From Mytilus californianus (lineage: Eukaryota > Mollusca > Bivalvia > Mytilida > Mytilidae): a stretch of 64,000 bases of DNA. The position numbers and the translations under genes are program-made. Shown here piece by piece: positions 25,621 to 37,579 of this stretch. The notes below the pieces were generated by a model that did not search any database, had not been told where the DNA came from, and worked only from the letters and a program-made list of their open reading frames with translations. The stretch lies in contig NW_026262734.1 of NCBI RefSeq assembly GCF_021869535.1, positions 96,415,285 through 96,479,284 on the forward strand, read 5' to 3'. Each line of letters opens with the position of its first letter. The first letter of the stretch is position 1.

Positions 25621-25921
25621 TAGAGGCTCTAAAGAGCCTGTGTCGCTCACCTTGGTCTATGTGCATATTAAACAAAGGACACAGATGGATTCATGACAAA
25701 ATTGTGTTTTGGTGATGGTGATGTGTTGGTTGGTGGGTCACCGGACACATTTTTTTAAACTAGATACCCCAATGATGATTGTGGCCAAGTTTGGTTAAAT
25801 TTGGCCAAGTAGTTTCAGAGGAGAAGATTTTTGTAAAAGTTAACGGACGACAGACGTCGACGACGGATGCCAAGTGATGAGAAAAGCTCACTTGGCCCTT
25901 TGGGCCAGGTGAGCTAAAAAA
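25621..25921 (+). mobile_element. Helitron-like short element, family 5, complete
   Basis: The 5' hairpin AGGCTCTAAAGAGCCT is followed by GTGTCGCTCACCTTGG. The body is short and has no tandem core. The 3' hairpin GCTCACTTGGCCC-ttt-GGGCCAGGTGAGC is followed by TAAAAAA. The 3' outer arm AGGTGAGC is the reverse complement of the 5' motif GCTCACCT. Partial copies in the other orientation lie at 43316-44190. Confidence 0.75.
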
Positions 25922-26407
25922 TATATGGTTAAGATCATTTTAATACCTTTTTCAATAAAAGATTGGAATTGTATTAAATGAACTTCATATTTCAACAAAC
26001 TTATGACAATTCAAAAAGTAAATGCACATTAATTTTAATTTTTTTTTGTGTGATTACAAAAAAGCTAAATTATTAATACAAATCTTTTCAACAAATCATG
26101 ATGAGCAATTGTTGAATGGGATTAACAAGTAAAATTTAAACATTAATACATGTTGTCAATTATGGTCCCACAATAATATTTAAAGCAAGTTATCTCCAGC
26201 ATAAAGTTCTGGTTTACAGTAGTGTAAAAAAAATAGCAAGAAACAAAAAATAAAAATAAAAATAAAAAACTAGCATACAACATTTCTAGCTTAATGAAGG
26301 AGCTCGATTAAGAATATGTTGCAAGCAAAAATAGAATACTGTGGATTCATTACTATTCATGTCTTACTCATTTTTTGTGGATTCAGGTGAACCATAAATT
26401 TAAGAGG
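25922..26407. other. No gene recognised
   Basis: AT-rich DNA with an (AAAAT)n-like run at 26245-26265. Nothing else seen. Confidence 0.4.
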
Positions 26408-26700
26408 GTCGTAATGAGGGTACCTTCATGACGAATAAAGGTAAAAAAAATCTTCCCAAATGACGTTAACGGTAATTTTTGGTGCATGACGATAAAATGT
26501 ACACTTTCTTTAACACGATAAAAAAATTGACTGATTTTGACGAATCACGTTAATTTTTTTCCAAAAATAACGGTAACGGTAATTATTTGAGACCTCTGAC
26601 GAATCACGATAAGGATATTTTGATGAATCATGGTAAAATTTTAACCAATATGACACTAACGGTAGCCGAAAATGACCGTTTGACGCCTGACAGTAAAGAG
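26408..26700. repeat. Block of degenerate TGACGAATCACGATAA / CGGTAACGGTAA motifs
   Basis: Short phrases recur many times with variation: TGACGAATAAAGGTAA, GACGTTAACGGTAATT, GACGAATCACGTTAA, ATAACGGTAACGGTAA, TGACGAATCACGATAA, TGATGAATCATGGTAA and ACTAACGGTAGCC. The block is GC-richer than its surroundings and ends at CCTGACAGTAAAGAG. I know no family for it. It could be a decayed minisatellite or an element made of short motifs. Confidence 0.6.
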
Positions 26701-29274
26701 CATTCCTACTCTCATTTAAGTCTTTGACAAAAAAAAACTTTAGGCTTGTTAAGAGAATTTGTCAAAACAGTAGTTCAAGTAATTAAAGTAATCATTCAAT
26801 GTCTGAATGAAAGCCTAGTGTTGGAAGTGAGAGTTCAAAATTAACCCATGGTTGTGATGTTTGAAGCAAACTTCTGTACAATATCAGGATTGATAACTTG
26901 AAATAACTCTTGGAGATGATGATAGTTTCAGAGAACTCAGAATGAAGTTTGGGTTTTGAAAATTATTAATACTATTTTCAATTATTTTCTTTATTTTTTA
27001 GTTAAAACATTAAGTGATAATAATATATATATCATAGAAATCTATTATTGTTCACCAAAAATTAAATACTTGTACAAGCTTTCAGTCATGTACAATTAAA
27101 AAGCTTTAATAATGGTTGTGCATATGTTGATTAAACACCAAAATACTTTTTTGTACTACAGAATTTTCGTCATGGCTTAGACTGTAATAAAAATGTATTT
27201 TTACTTCATGATTACCTTGATATCAATCAGTGCTTTCAAGTAGTAGATACCCAGAAACAATTTTGAAAAAGGTAAAGAAAATTCAACTTTTTGGATCATT
27301 TTTCACTTCACCTGAATTCAACTTAATATACAAAAGTATGTTTACTAATTTTTCCATTTCCAATGCATCATAATATGTCTAATACAACTCAGATTTTGAT
27401 ATACATGTATAATTACATTACATGTATGTTTCATTATAATACGTTATTTTGATTTGCTAACAGCAATCTCGAGTCGTTCTGAAATTGACCTTCATTTCAA
27501 AATGAAATGTAACATTCATGATGACACAAGCTTCCACAATAAAGTGCACAGGTAAATAAAAGAAAAACTTGATAGAAATCGTGTAGTATTGAATGCTTCT
27601 TTTAGTAATTTTATAGGGTTGTAAAAGCGTTGACCGTGCGCACATTTTTAGAATGAAGCGCTTCCACGATTCATACAAAATGTACTTTGGTCAACACTTT
27701 TACACCCCAATAAATTTACAAAAAGAAGCATTCAATTCTTAAATAAAGATATTTGCTTTTAAAAAAAATTTAAAAATAAGAAATTAAAAAAAAAGTATAA
27801 ATATTGTACAGATTCAAAGTTCAAAGCAGCTTTATGCTCTAACATTGGATTTTTTTGTTTGCTATTTAAATGACTGTAGAAATATCAAATATTTTTCATT
27901 TCAGAATTACATATATAGATTCCTTTGAATGATAAACACCACACCCTAAATACCTCAAAACCAAAGAACCATCCAAAGAACAACTGAAACAAACAGAAGA
28001 TATAACTGACCATACTGAAAGCTTAAACACCAATAAGCAACTATGTTATATGTTAGTAAAGACGCAGCGCTCCAATCATAATGTATTTCTGAAATGATAA
28101 TTGATATTTGCTTAGTCTACAGCAAAACACCAAAGATGAAAATTTATGTTTTGCTATGAACTTCTAATGCACTAGACCATGAGTTTAAATGAATTTCAAG
28201 TAATATGTTATTTTACAATCTAACAACCACAATGTATTGAAAATAGAAAAAAAAACAGGAAAGTTGTTTCATCACAAATCTGAAATTCTAATTTTAATGA
28301 CATTGATTTTACTGTAGTACAACAAACAAAACTGTGTTTACTTTTTTGAAAACCCATTTTCACCACAAAAAAAAGCACTGATAGACTTACAAGACAATGT
28401 TCAAAAAACACATCTGTCCATCGTTGGATCAAACGACAGTCTGTACCAGAGTAAGTACAGAGAAATGTATTACAACTGGATAAACCTCATCTAAAGTCAT
28501 TGCAACTATCACAATCTCTGGATTGATCACTTTTGATATTAAATTAAACACCTTAATTATAATTAAAGTAGGCCTTATACACTGTGTTAATCTTCAACCT
28601 CTATTTTTGCTTCCCATGTTGTCGCACATTAATAGATGCCTTATTTAGCTATTGAAAATTATGGACAAATCTTTACTGCATTCAAGAAGAAAATTAAGAC
28701 ATGTTTAGAGTATATAAAAATGAACTCCTTAAAGTAGGTGTTATGTCCTTGGCAATCATGGATCAAATGATCATTTGGATACTGTTATAATTATTAAAAT
28801 GAAAACTTTTACAATTAAAAATTGCTCATCATAATCTTTCAGAAATATCATTAAAAAGTTTGATGGAGAATATTTATTATGAATATAAATGAAGACTTTT
28901 TCATATAAAAATAACTAATTCAGAAATTAATGCGTGCATTTTCAAATCATCAAAGTTGAGACATTTAAACATTGGGTACTGCATTAAAATAAATTTCTAA
29001 ATATATATTTAAAATAAAAATATGATATCTAAATGATCTGAACCTAGTAATATCTTTTTAAATACAAAATACTTCATAATAAATATCTAAATTTACATAC
29101 AGAAACTTTGGGAAGAACAACTGCCTCAACTTCCCTGAGGTAAAATATACATGAATGACTTATCTTGGCATGGTCCCTTGGTCTTACTTCACTAATGTAT
29201 AGATCAATTTGTTCAATTCTTTCAAATTGATATCATCATTTCATATGAGTTACCTCTCCATCATTTCCTCTACC
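26701..29274. other. Long AT-rich stretch without a convincing gene
   Basis: 27560-27740 contains an imperfect inverted pair (AAGCGTTGACC...ACAAAATGTA / TACTTTGGTCAACACTTTTACA). Two minus-strand segments, 28387-28442 and 27957-27986, have good AG/GT borders and an open frame, but they are too short and isolated to support a gene. The remainder is low-complexity AT. Confidence 0.4.
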
Positions 29275-29482
29275 ATCATGGAGGGCATAAGGACCTTTTT
29301 CAGGACGTCATGATTAGTTAGGCTTTTATTTTTGCTGGAATTCAGGACTGGGACCTTACTTTCGTGCAGATCAGGATTTGCCCTTATCAGGACTCTGGAA
29401 TTAAATCATTTTTCTGGATCCGTGGAAAGAATGCTTTATTTTTGGGGGAAATCGGGATAGCACCCCCTCCTACCGCCCCTCA
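29275..29482. repeat. Dispersed repeat with recurring CAGGAC/CAGGAT phrases
   Basis: Phrases CTTTTTCAGGACG, GAATTCAGGACTGGGACC, GATCAGGATTTGCC and TATCAGGACTCTGG recur within 150 bp, followed by a C-rich stretch (29461-29480). It resembles a degenerate repeated element. No coding signal. Confidence 0.45.
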
Positions 29483-29574
29483 TCATGCAAGATATCAGTG
29501 TTTTTATGCAGTAAGACTGAGTCATTATTAGACATTGCTTAACTTGACTCATAAATAACCCAATATTTTCTGTG

Positions 29575-29838
29575 AAAAAAAAAATGTATCAGAAATTTTT
29601 TGTTCGCACACAGCTCGAACATTTTTTTTTAGTTTTTCAACGCTATCAATCAAATTATTTTTTTCAAAATTTAACACTATAAGGTATGGGGAAAATCTGG
29701 ATTCATAATATTTTTTTTTGTCATCTGCTTGACCACAAGATTTTTTTCATCAATTTATGGGGATCAGAATATTTTTTTAGGAAAAAAACATAACACCCCC
29801 ACCCCCCTCCTCCTTGGTTAAATGGTCGCTCCCTTATA
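29575..29838 (-). repeat. ~260-bp repeat, inverted partner of 40086-40325
   Basis: Read on the minus strand it starts GGGAGCGACCATTTAACC, then a G-rich stretch and ATTCTGATCCCCAT, matching the plus-strand copy at 40086-40325 over its whole length. The A/T runs differ in length between copies. No coding capacity. Confidence 0.7.
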
Positions 29839-30559
29839 ATACTTTAAAAAATTGTGCGATTTATTATTTAACACATTCAATAATTTAACTATTTAATGAG
29901 CGAAAAATATTGCAAATTTCTTTTATCAGTAGATTACGGTAAATTTAAGAGAAATAACATTTCCAAATTTTGATTTCATTCCAGAAAGTATGTACTTATT
30001 TTTTTTAGTTAAATGGAAGTTAAAATTTTGTTGAAAATGATTATAATACAAATTAACAAAGCAAAGAATAATAATTTAAAAAAATATTTTTGAAAATTAT
30101 GTGTAATCTTTATCTTGTCACAAAGGTATTAAAATTTAGAATTGAAAAAAAAGGTAAATGAATGGAAAAAAAACACCTTTACTTTTGTCAATTTGTAAAT
30201 TTGTTAACACTATCATTTACTTACCCTTCTGTCCTATCACCGACCTTGAAAGATCCTCCTGGGAAGCCAAGGTCATTAAACACTCCCTAGTAGTAGTACT
30301 TCTGGCCTGGTTCACCCGAGTTCATCCCTGGTCTTTGGTTGGGTTAGTGTTGTATAAATTTTAGTTTTCCCTGTAGTGTTTTGTATACTTTTGTCTGTCA
30401 TTTCTTTTGGTTATGGCATTGTCTGTCTTTCTACATCCATACTTATAAATGTGTTTAAGTTGATTTCTTCTGTGTGTTTTATCCCATTGACATTAATACC
30501 ACATACTATTTCTTGAAGACAAACAATTACACACATAGGACATATAAAGTCAGAAATAA
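29839..30559. other. No gene; fragment of a dispersed repeat at 30250-30515
   Basis: 30300-30515 (TTCACCCGAGTTCATCCCTG..., TTTTGGTTATGGCATTGTC..., CCATTGACATTAATACCACA) resembles the CATACCACATC repeat type at 15640-15820. The rest is AT-rich. Confidence 0.4.
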
Positions 30560-31335
30560 TTATACCGTATACCTATACATCTCTGTAAGAACTCTGTAAT
30601 GGAAACAGATGATAAAGATTAGTGATGTATTTGAGAAAGTTGTTGTCAATTCCATCAAAGAAGGTTCTCTAACAAGCCATATCCAAGGTCTATGACTGAT
30701 ATTTCCTTTCTGCTGCATCTGTAACAAAAATAAAATTTATAAATTAGTAGTGTGTTAGAGAATGTTGGTGTCACTTCCATCAAACAGGCCCTTTAACAAG
30801 CTCAGAGTAGAATGATCTTGCTACTATTGTATAGAGTTACGGAAACTATATGCCACTCTTCCTGGTCTGCTACAACGGAGCCAAATCCAAAGTCTATGAC
30901 TGAAACATCCTCCTCTGGCTGCATCTGTACAAAAATAAAATTTATAAATTAGTAGTGTGTTAGAGAATGTTGGTGTCACTTCCATCAAACAGGCCCTTTA
31001 ACAAGCTCAGAGTAGAATGATCTTGCTACTATTGTATAGAGTTACGGAAACTATATGCCACTCTTCCTGGTCTGCTACAACGGAGCCATATCCAAGGTCT
31101 TTGACTGAAACATCCTCCTTCCGGCTGCATCTGTAACAAAAATAAAATTTATAAATTAGTAGTGTGTTAGAGAATGTTGGTGTCACTTCCATCAAACAGG
31201 CCCTTTAACAAGCTCAGAGTAGAATGATCTTGCTACTATTGTATAGAGTTACGGAAACTATATGCCACTCTTCCTGGTCTGCTACAACAGAGCCATATCC
31301 AAGGTCTTTGACTGAAACATCCTCTGGACTGCATC
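30560..31335 (-). repeat. Tandem ~205-bp repeat with four exon-like cassettes
   Basis: The phrase GTCTTTGACTGAAACATCC or a variant occurs at 30688, 30892, 31097 and 31304 (periods 204, 205 and 207 bp). On the minus strand each copy begins with a splice-acceptor-like TTTTTGTTACAG or TTTTGTAG, then ATGCAG. In copies 2-4 the open frame EDVSV(K/I)D(L/F)G(Y/F)GSVVAD continues through QEEWHIVSVTLYNSSKIILL to a stop. The first copy is cut after the glycine-rich part. No matching protein family is recognised. The number of bases between ATG and the shared frame differs among copies, so they cannot all be read from that ATG. This is either a tandemly duplicated exon or a plain tandem repeat. Confidence 0.6.
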
Positions 31336-31888
31336 TACAAAATTCAAATCTATAAATTAAACATCTGTGGGTGAACACTAAAATGAAAAATAAATAAATA
31401 TACAACATTACACATAAAAATATATAAAATAAAATGGATCAACCCACCTCTTTTCAATTCTTTGAAGTAACTTTACTCTGAAATGAAATATAAATATATT
31501 TATTATACCTCAGTTATCATTTTCTATATAAAAAAGTACACAATATTTTCACTATTTTTCAAATTGCAAGCATTGAACTATTTGACCGGTCAATAGTTTC
31601 CAACTTTTGTACCTCGGTGAAACTATTTGTCCGCAAGCGTCATTACATTTCGCGGAATTTCAAATGCAGCTACGGGATTGGATAATGTTGAGAGTACCGA
31701 TGGAGTTACGACGCTGCGTTTTACCTATTGTATCTAGGTGTGACGTCTGTGCGGGACGTAGCCTTAGCATTCAGAATATATATGACGTAAACATTAAACA
31801 GCATGGTTGTGTTTCTGCTTTTTTATATTACGATACTTGATTTAGCCCGACATTTATTGTCTGTTGTCTCTTTCGTTATAATAAAACA
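31336..31888. other. Spacer with GC-richer left part of a possible foldback element
   Basis: 31571-31850 is less AT-rich than its surroundings, begins TTTGACCGGTCAATAG (itself palindromic) and abuts the hairpin at 31889-32028. It may be the body of one larger element. The open frame 31607-31840 is unrecognised. Confidence 0.4.
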
Positions 31889-32028
31889 CTTACTGATTGG
31901 ATATTCGTGGAATAGTAAGTTTATTGTCCCCTCAGATACAACTATTGCCCTCGGCTACGCCTCAGGGCAATAGTTGCACCTCGTGTACAATAAACTTACT
32001 ATTCTACTCATACCCAGTCAATAAGTAT
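31889..32028. mobile_element. Foldback hairpin, arms about 60-65 bp
   Basis: CTTACTGATTGGATATTCGT...GGAATAGTAAGTTTATTG...ACTATTGCCCTC is matched in reverse complement by CAGGGCAATAGT...CAATAAACTTACTATTC...CCCAGTCAATAAG. The centre is CGGCTACGCC near 31960. The arms differ at several positions, so it is an old genomic palindrome. Confidence 0.75.
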
Positions 32029-33648
32029 AGAATATTAATATTACACATAAAAATATATAAAATATAATGGATCAACCAACTTTATTTTCAAGTCTTTGAA
32101 GTATAACTTTAAACCTTTATACAATTTAAATATATTTTTTTTAAAAGATTACTTTTTTACCTCACTTTTCCATAAAATTTTCAGTCGATTTGACTGCTGT
32201 CAAAATACAATATAAGAGTTTTACTTTTCAAAGAAAATTTCTCTAAGAATAAAAAAATTAAGGTTTACCTGTCAAAGAATATTTTGTTGTGGGCCAAATT
32301 AGTCAGCAAAACTGTTCCTTGTGGTTGCTTTTTTTTATATTTTGACATTCCTTTCTTTTTAATATCTGACCATGCTGAGCATATCTGCAACCATCTACTA
32401 CTATGGGTCAATTTAAATGTTACATACATACAGACCAAAATGAGGTTCAATTATTGTCTTGGAAAACAATAATATATCAGCAATGTTTTTGAGCTCATTT
32501 TTACAAAATTAAACAAAACTGGCTGCTAAAAGCAAATTAATTCTTCATTATTGGCCTTTAATTAATGTTTATAGAATGCTGTTATTTTTTGGTTAAATCA
32601 TACCATATGCCCCTTTAAGTGAAAAATATCTTAAATGTATTTTTTCAAACTTTTAAAAAGAGAGAGGAAGTTGGCTAAAATGCACAATATAATTAAATAT
32701 TTTTTGTAACCATTTCAACCTCAAAGAAGAAAAAAAATCTCTCCTAAGTGTGTCTAACATATCAACACCAAGCTTTACAAATTTGATTGTTATTTTTTTG
32801 TTGAGGAACAGTGACAATCTTCTTGTCTAAAAAAAAGTATATTCTAGTACATAAACCCTCAGCCTTGCTATCAATAGTACAAAATGGTGAAAACTTTATG
32901 GAATATTGAAATCGAATCTTCTTAACACTCAGAATAGGTTAAGCTGGGTTTTGATCAAACTCATCTATACTCTGCAGAAACTAAAAATATGTCTACAGTC
33001 AAAGTCAATCAGATGTCTAGCAGTTTTAATGCACTGAACATTTCAATGGAACTAAGGAACATAAGTTTCTTTGTGAGACCTCACCCAAGTGGTCAAAGTC
33101 CTTAAAACTTGCCAACAATGACAAAAGTGCTTTCCATATCCTCAAACCCAGTTGTCAGTAGATCCATTCAACTTCAAAAAATACTTGTTTGTCCGACGTC
33201 TTTGTGTATCAGTCAAAGTGTTAGTGAAATAGTCTCTACAGAGTAGAAATGAGTAAAATCTTTTAATGAAATTCTGTTCACAAACTTGTATATGAACATT
33301 ATATAATGATATTTGCATTATGAAGTAGGATACACATTTGACATGTTAGTGTGCTGATGTGGGTCTCCATGCTGTTACTCATTTTGTTAGGATGGCATCC
33401 TACATCATTGCCTTATTTTTGTGGAAAATGAAAAAAAAATCCTTTGTAGATGTAAGCATGGCAAAGGGGTAAAGTTATATAACCAATTTCTGTACTTCTT
33501 TATCTTAGTAATCAACTAATGATTATCAAATTAAAGACATAAACAAAAGGAACATTTGAGAAAAGAAATATAGTTTCTTTTCGAAAAATTAAAATTTTGT
33601 TTCAATCAAAAATCCAGAATTAGAAAAAGCATACATGTGAAATAAGGG
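32029..33648. other. No gene recognised
   Basis: 32040-32110 repeats 31405-31460 (CACATAAAAATATATAAAAT...ATGGATCAACC) at a distance of about 630 bp, bracketing the foldback element. The rest is AT-rich. Frames on both strands at 32265-32472 overlap and are unrecognised. Confidence 0.4.
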
Positions 33649-34060
33649 AACTACCATTTGATTTTTATGGGGGGGAAGGGGGGCTAGGATGAAAAATTTT
33701 GTCCTGCATTTTTTTTTAGTTGTGAATCTCTGTCCTGCCTTTTTATTTTTCACTCTATTCGGTCCTGCCTTTTTTTTTTATTAGGGAGCTACCATTTGAT
33801 TTTTATGGGGGGGCTAGGATGAAAAATTTCGTCCTGCCTTTTTTTTTAGTTGTAATCTCTGTCCTGCCTTTTTTTTTAGTTGTAATCTCTGTCCTGCCTT
33901 TTTTTTTATTTTTCACTCTAATTGGTCCTGCCTTTTTTTCATTAGTTTATCCTGATTTTTTTTACATAAATTGTCATCCTGCCTTTTTTTTTTGCCAAGT
34001 TGCTAATCCTGCCTTTTTATTTTAATCAAAACTCCTGTCCTGCCTTTTTTTCAAATTATA
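33649..34060 (+). repeat. Tandem-like repeat of GTCCTGCC(T)n phrases
   Basis: It opens GGGAACTACCATTTGATTTT then a G-run, and the opening is repeated at 33785. About ten copies of TCCTGCCTTTTTTTT separated by 15-30 bp follow. The opening GGGAACTACCATTTGA resembles GGGAACGACCATTTAAC at 40086 and GGGACGACCATTTGATA at 41325, so these repeats may share a terminus. No protein. Confidence 0.6.
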
Positions 34061-34380
34061 GTTGAAGGCCTCTAGATGTCTTTATTTTCATTGGGTTGCT
34101 GCCTCATTGATATAGACCCTGCATCTTTTTTTTCCTAATAAGGATCTAAGATAAAATTATAGTATCCTGATGCATAATTTTTAACCAACAAAAAGTACTC
34201 ACCATGTATAATTATAGATGAGGTTCTTACCATAGTCTTTGGTAACTACAGAGATAGCGGTCTTACTGTACACATTGCTTACTCCTCAAGGTCATTGAAT
34301 ACTGTTCTACTCTCTGCTCAGTTGTTGGGTTCCTCTAAAATATCAGTTTTGTATAAATATTTGAAAGGATGTACACTTAA
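34061..34380. other. Spacer; exon-like segment on minus strand not supported
   Basis: Minus-strand 34215-34338 has AG and GTAAGA borders but stops in all three frames. Nothing else seen. Confidence 0.4.
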
Positions 34381-35506
34381 CAAGAGTGCAGGACACTGAA
34401 ATGTCTCGCCTACTATGCTGACCATTGATTTTATGTTGATAGTCCTAAATATAAAGTTTTACTACAAGTATCACATTAACATTTATGATCCAAGAAAATG
34501 AGGTCAAGGTCAGATAAACCAAGCCGGAAATACATGTACACCTTTAATACAATCATTCCATACACCAAATAAAGATGACCTATTGCTTATAGTATAAAAG
34601 AAACAGATCAAACCATGGAAATTATATATTGACCAATGAACCATGAAAATGAGGTCAAGGTAGGATGAACCCTACCAGACAGACATTTACACCTTAAAAT
34701 CATTCCATGCATCAAATATAGTTGACCTATTGCTTATAGTATCTAAGAAACAAAGTTAATCAGGAAAACTGAACATTGACCAATGAATCATGAAAATGAG
34801 GTGAAGGTCAGATGATACCTGCCAGACAGACATATACAACTTACAATCATTCCATACACCAAATATAGTTGACCTATTGCTTAAAGATTAAGAAAAATAG
34901 ACCAAAACACAAAAACTTAACATTAAGCAAAGAACCGTGAAAATGAGGTCAAGGTCAAATAAAACCTGCCAGACTGACATGTACATTGTAAAATATTTTC
35001 ATACACCAAATATAGTTAACCTATTGCATACAGTATTAGAAAAACAGACCAAAACACAAAAACTTAACATTAAACAATGAACCGTGAAAATGAGGTCAAG
35101 GTCAGATGACACCTACCAGTTTGACATGTACACCTTGCAATCATTACATACACCAAATATAGTAGTCCTATTGCTTATAGTATCTGAGATATGGACTTGA
35201 CCACGAAAACTTAATCTTGTTCACTGATCCATGAAATGAGGTCGAGGTCTAGTGAAAACTGTCTGACAGGTATGAGGACCTTGAAAGGTACGCACATACC
35301 AAATATAGTTATCCTATTACTTATAATAAGAGAGAAATCCACATTACAAAAATTCTTAACTTTTTTTTCAAGTAGTCACTCAACCATGTCATGAAAATGA
35401 GATCAAGGACAATGGACATTATTGACAGACAGAAACTTCATATCATAAGGCATCTTTATACAAGTATAAAGCATCCAGTACTTCAACCATCTAGGCTCGA
35501 CAAAAA
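34381..35506 (+). mobile_element. Helitron-like element, family 1, second copy with seven ~147-bp units
   Basis: The 5' end CAAGAGTGCAGGACACTGAAATGTCTCGCC includes the hairpin AGTG-cagga-CACT. GAGGTCAAGGTCA-type marks lie at 34500, 34651, 34798, 34945, 35092, 35239 and 35399. The last two units match the last two of the copy at 13593-15132, showing a fixed order with a variable number of inner units. The 3' part lacks the GCC-rich stretch and most of the hairpin and ends AGGCTCGACAAAAA. Confidence 0.75.
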
Positions 35507-36300
35507 CTATATATTATTTATGGTTCTTTATAAAATGTTTATTAAATCTAAGACCGATGCAGGATGTTTCGGCCACACTGTCGTATTGGCCATACTTTGT
35601 AAAGTCATTTCGGCCATGGGTTTTATTGTTATAAAGAGTAGAAAATTGTGAATAAAAAATACATTTTAATCATTAAGTATATATACATTGATAAAAATGT
35701 ATTTTAATTCAAGAATGTTATAAAAATATTCATAAAATGTTGATTTTGAATAAAAAAAAATACTATATTTTTAACAAGATATGATAATTGTTTATTGTTA
35801 AATATTATTTCTTTGATATATCTAAAGTATTCATTATGCTTTTGTCAAGTAATAGTCAAGAAAATACCAAACAAGATAATTTTTAAACGGCAACATCCAA
35901 GCTGAGTTCAAGCTGATACCATAGATATAATAGACATATACTGTGGCCAAAATGACCTGTGGACGAACTGGTAGTGTGGCCGAAACATCTCGTAAGCTCT
36001 AAGACAGTCATATGTTTTCTTAGATACATCTCCTTTAATCAATGCCGTATTTCACATTATTTCTTCTACATTTATCCCATAGGAACTTCTTTTACGCTAA
36101 AACTGTGCCACTTTTACTATGAAGTTTCTTTAAAAAATCATATGCTGGAATCAAAAGTTCATACGCCTTACTTTTCTATGCAAAGTTCAAAACAATGGGC
36201 TGTGCAGCATAATTTCAACATTTATATGCCTTTCAAAGCCTTTTGAATAAGCAAAGTAATTTATTTTTTAAAAAAATATCCCTTTTAATATTGAAAAATT
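35507..36300. other. No gene recognised
   Basis: GTTTCGGCCACACTGTCG (35568) and CATTTCGGCCATGGG (35607) are loosely inverted against GTGTGGCCGAAACATC (35974) and CTGTGGCCAAAATGACC (35940). They bracket about 400 bp of AT-rich DNA, so this may be an element with inverted ends. Confidence 0.4.
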
Positions 36301-36774
36301 CGTAAGGGTTCCACGGAACCCAGTGTCTCACCACTTTTGCTGTTAATCGCAGGCTCAACAAAAATGAGGAAAAAAATTAATAAAAATATTCCTCTTTATA
36401 CTATCTTTTGATTGTAAGTAGCTTCTGTCCAAGTTTGGTAAAAATCCAGGATAGTTTATGAATCTAATAAATGTTTTAAAAACTTAAAACAGCAGACTGT
36501 ATGTAATGTTAACTGGAAGAAAAACTAAGTCCATTTATAAGTAAAATACGGAAAAAATGGAACAAAATTTAAACAAAATTTACTTCTGGATACTATCTTA
36601 TGATCATAAACAAGCTTCTTTCCAAGTTTGGTAGAAATCCAGGATACTTTAAGAAAGTTATTAAAATTTCAAAAACTTTAACCACAGAGTGAATATTTGT
36701 GGACGCCGCCACCGACGGAATGTGGGATCGCTATGTCTCCCTTTTTCGACAAAAGTCGAAGGCTAGACAAAAAT
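36301..36774 (+). mobile_element. Helitron-like element, family 2, short copy
   Basis: The 5' palindrome GGGTTCCACGGAACCC is followed by AGTGTCTCACC. It has two ~190-bp core units with CAAGTTTGGTA(A/G)AAATCCAGG. The 3' end is a GCCGCC stretch, CTATGTCTCCC, the TCGACAAAAGTCGA hairpin and GGCTAGACAAAAA. Confidence 0.75.
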
Positions 36775-37316
36775 GATGAGGGCAAATGTAAAATTATAAA
36801 AAGTAAATGTCAATCAATACATACCTTATAGGTAATTTCAAATGTTGTAAAGCTTAAGCACTATCTTATAGATGAATGAATTAGTTTTTTTTTTTTTTTT
36901 TTAAATTCTGATTGAAAGTTTTTGCCTTTAAATCTAAAGATAAGTTTCTGGAAAAGAAATTGTGATTGCGCAACAAAAACAAAAAAATTATGATACTAGT
37001 ACTTGTGTGGTACGAAAAATAAATATACTCCCCTTCAAAGGAATATGCTCCTTCCCTATTAAGCATTTTGATGTGATTATTGATTATTAACCCTATCTTG
37101 TACTAAACCAGAGATTTCAAAATATTACTGTGATCATCTGACTGAGACTACTGTAAGTAGTCTCAGGATCTGGAGTTTTATACATGTGTTTTACAATAAA
37201 TTACTTTTAAAACATGTCCTCAATACAACCTATTAACATTGATGATAAAAAATAAACGAAAAAACGAAAAAACAAAGTCACACACAGTATTTTTACACTT
37301 TCATGATATTCTGTAA
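36775..37316. other. No gene recognised
   Basis: A T-run lies at 36886-36902. 37140-37165 holds a small palindrome (ACTGAGACTACTGTAAGTAGTCTCAG). Nothing coding. Confidence 0.4.
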
Positions 37317-37541
37317 GTTATCTCCCTTAGTAGGACACTTACCAAGAAGTATTCTCCCTACAATGGTGTGAAATTTACCTAGAAGTTATCTCCCTTAGTA
37401 GGACACTTACCAAGAAGTATTCTCCCTTCAATGGTGTGAAATTTACCTAGAGGTTATCTCCCTTAGTAGGACACTTACCAAGAAGTATTCTCCCTTCAAT
37501 GGTGTGAAATTTACCTAGAAGTTATCTCTCTCTTTAGCTAT
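37317..37541. repeat. 68-bp tandem repeat, 3.3 copies
   Basis: GTTATCTCCCTTAGTAGGAC recurs at 37317, 37385 and 37453, with a partial start at 37521. The spacing is exactly 68 bp, with a few substitutions. No coding signal. Confidence 0.9.
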
Positions 37542-37579
37542 AATTTGGTGTCCCATTATCCCAACTGTACATATATTCC

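Noticed and set aside
27957-28442. Two short open segments with splice-like borders on the minus strand
   Set aside because: Only 30 and 56 nt, no homology recognised, and such signals arise by chance over 64 kb of AT-rich DNA.
34215-34338. Minus-strand segment with AG/GTAAGA borders
   Set aside because: Stops in every frame and no supporting neighbour.
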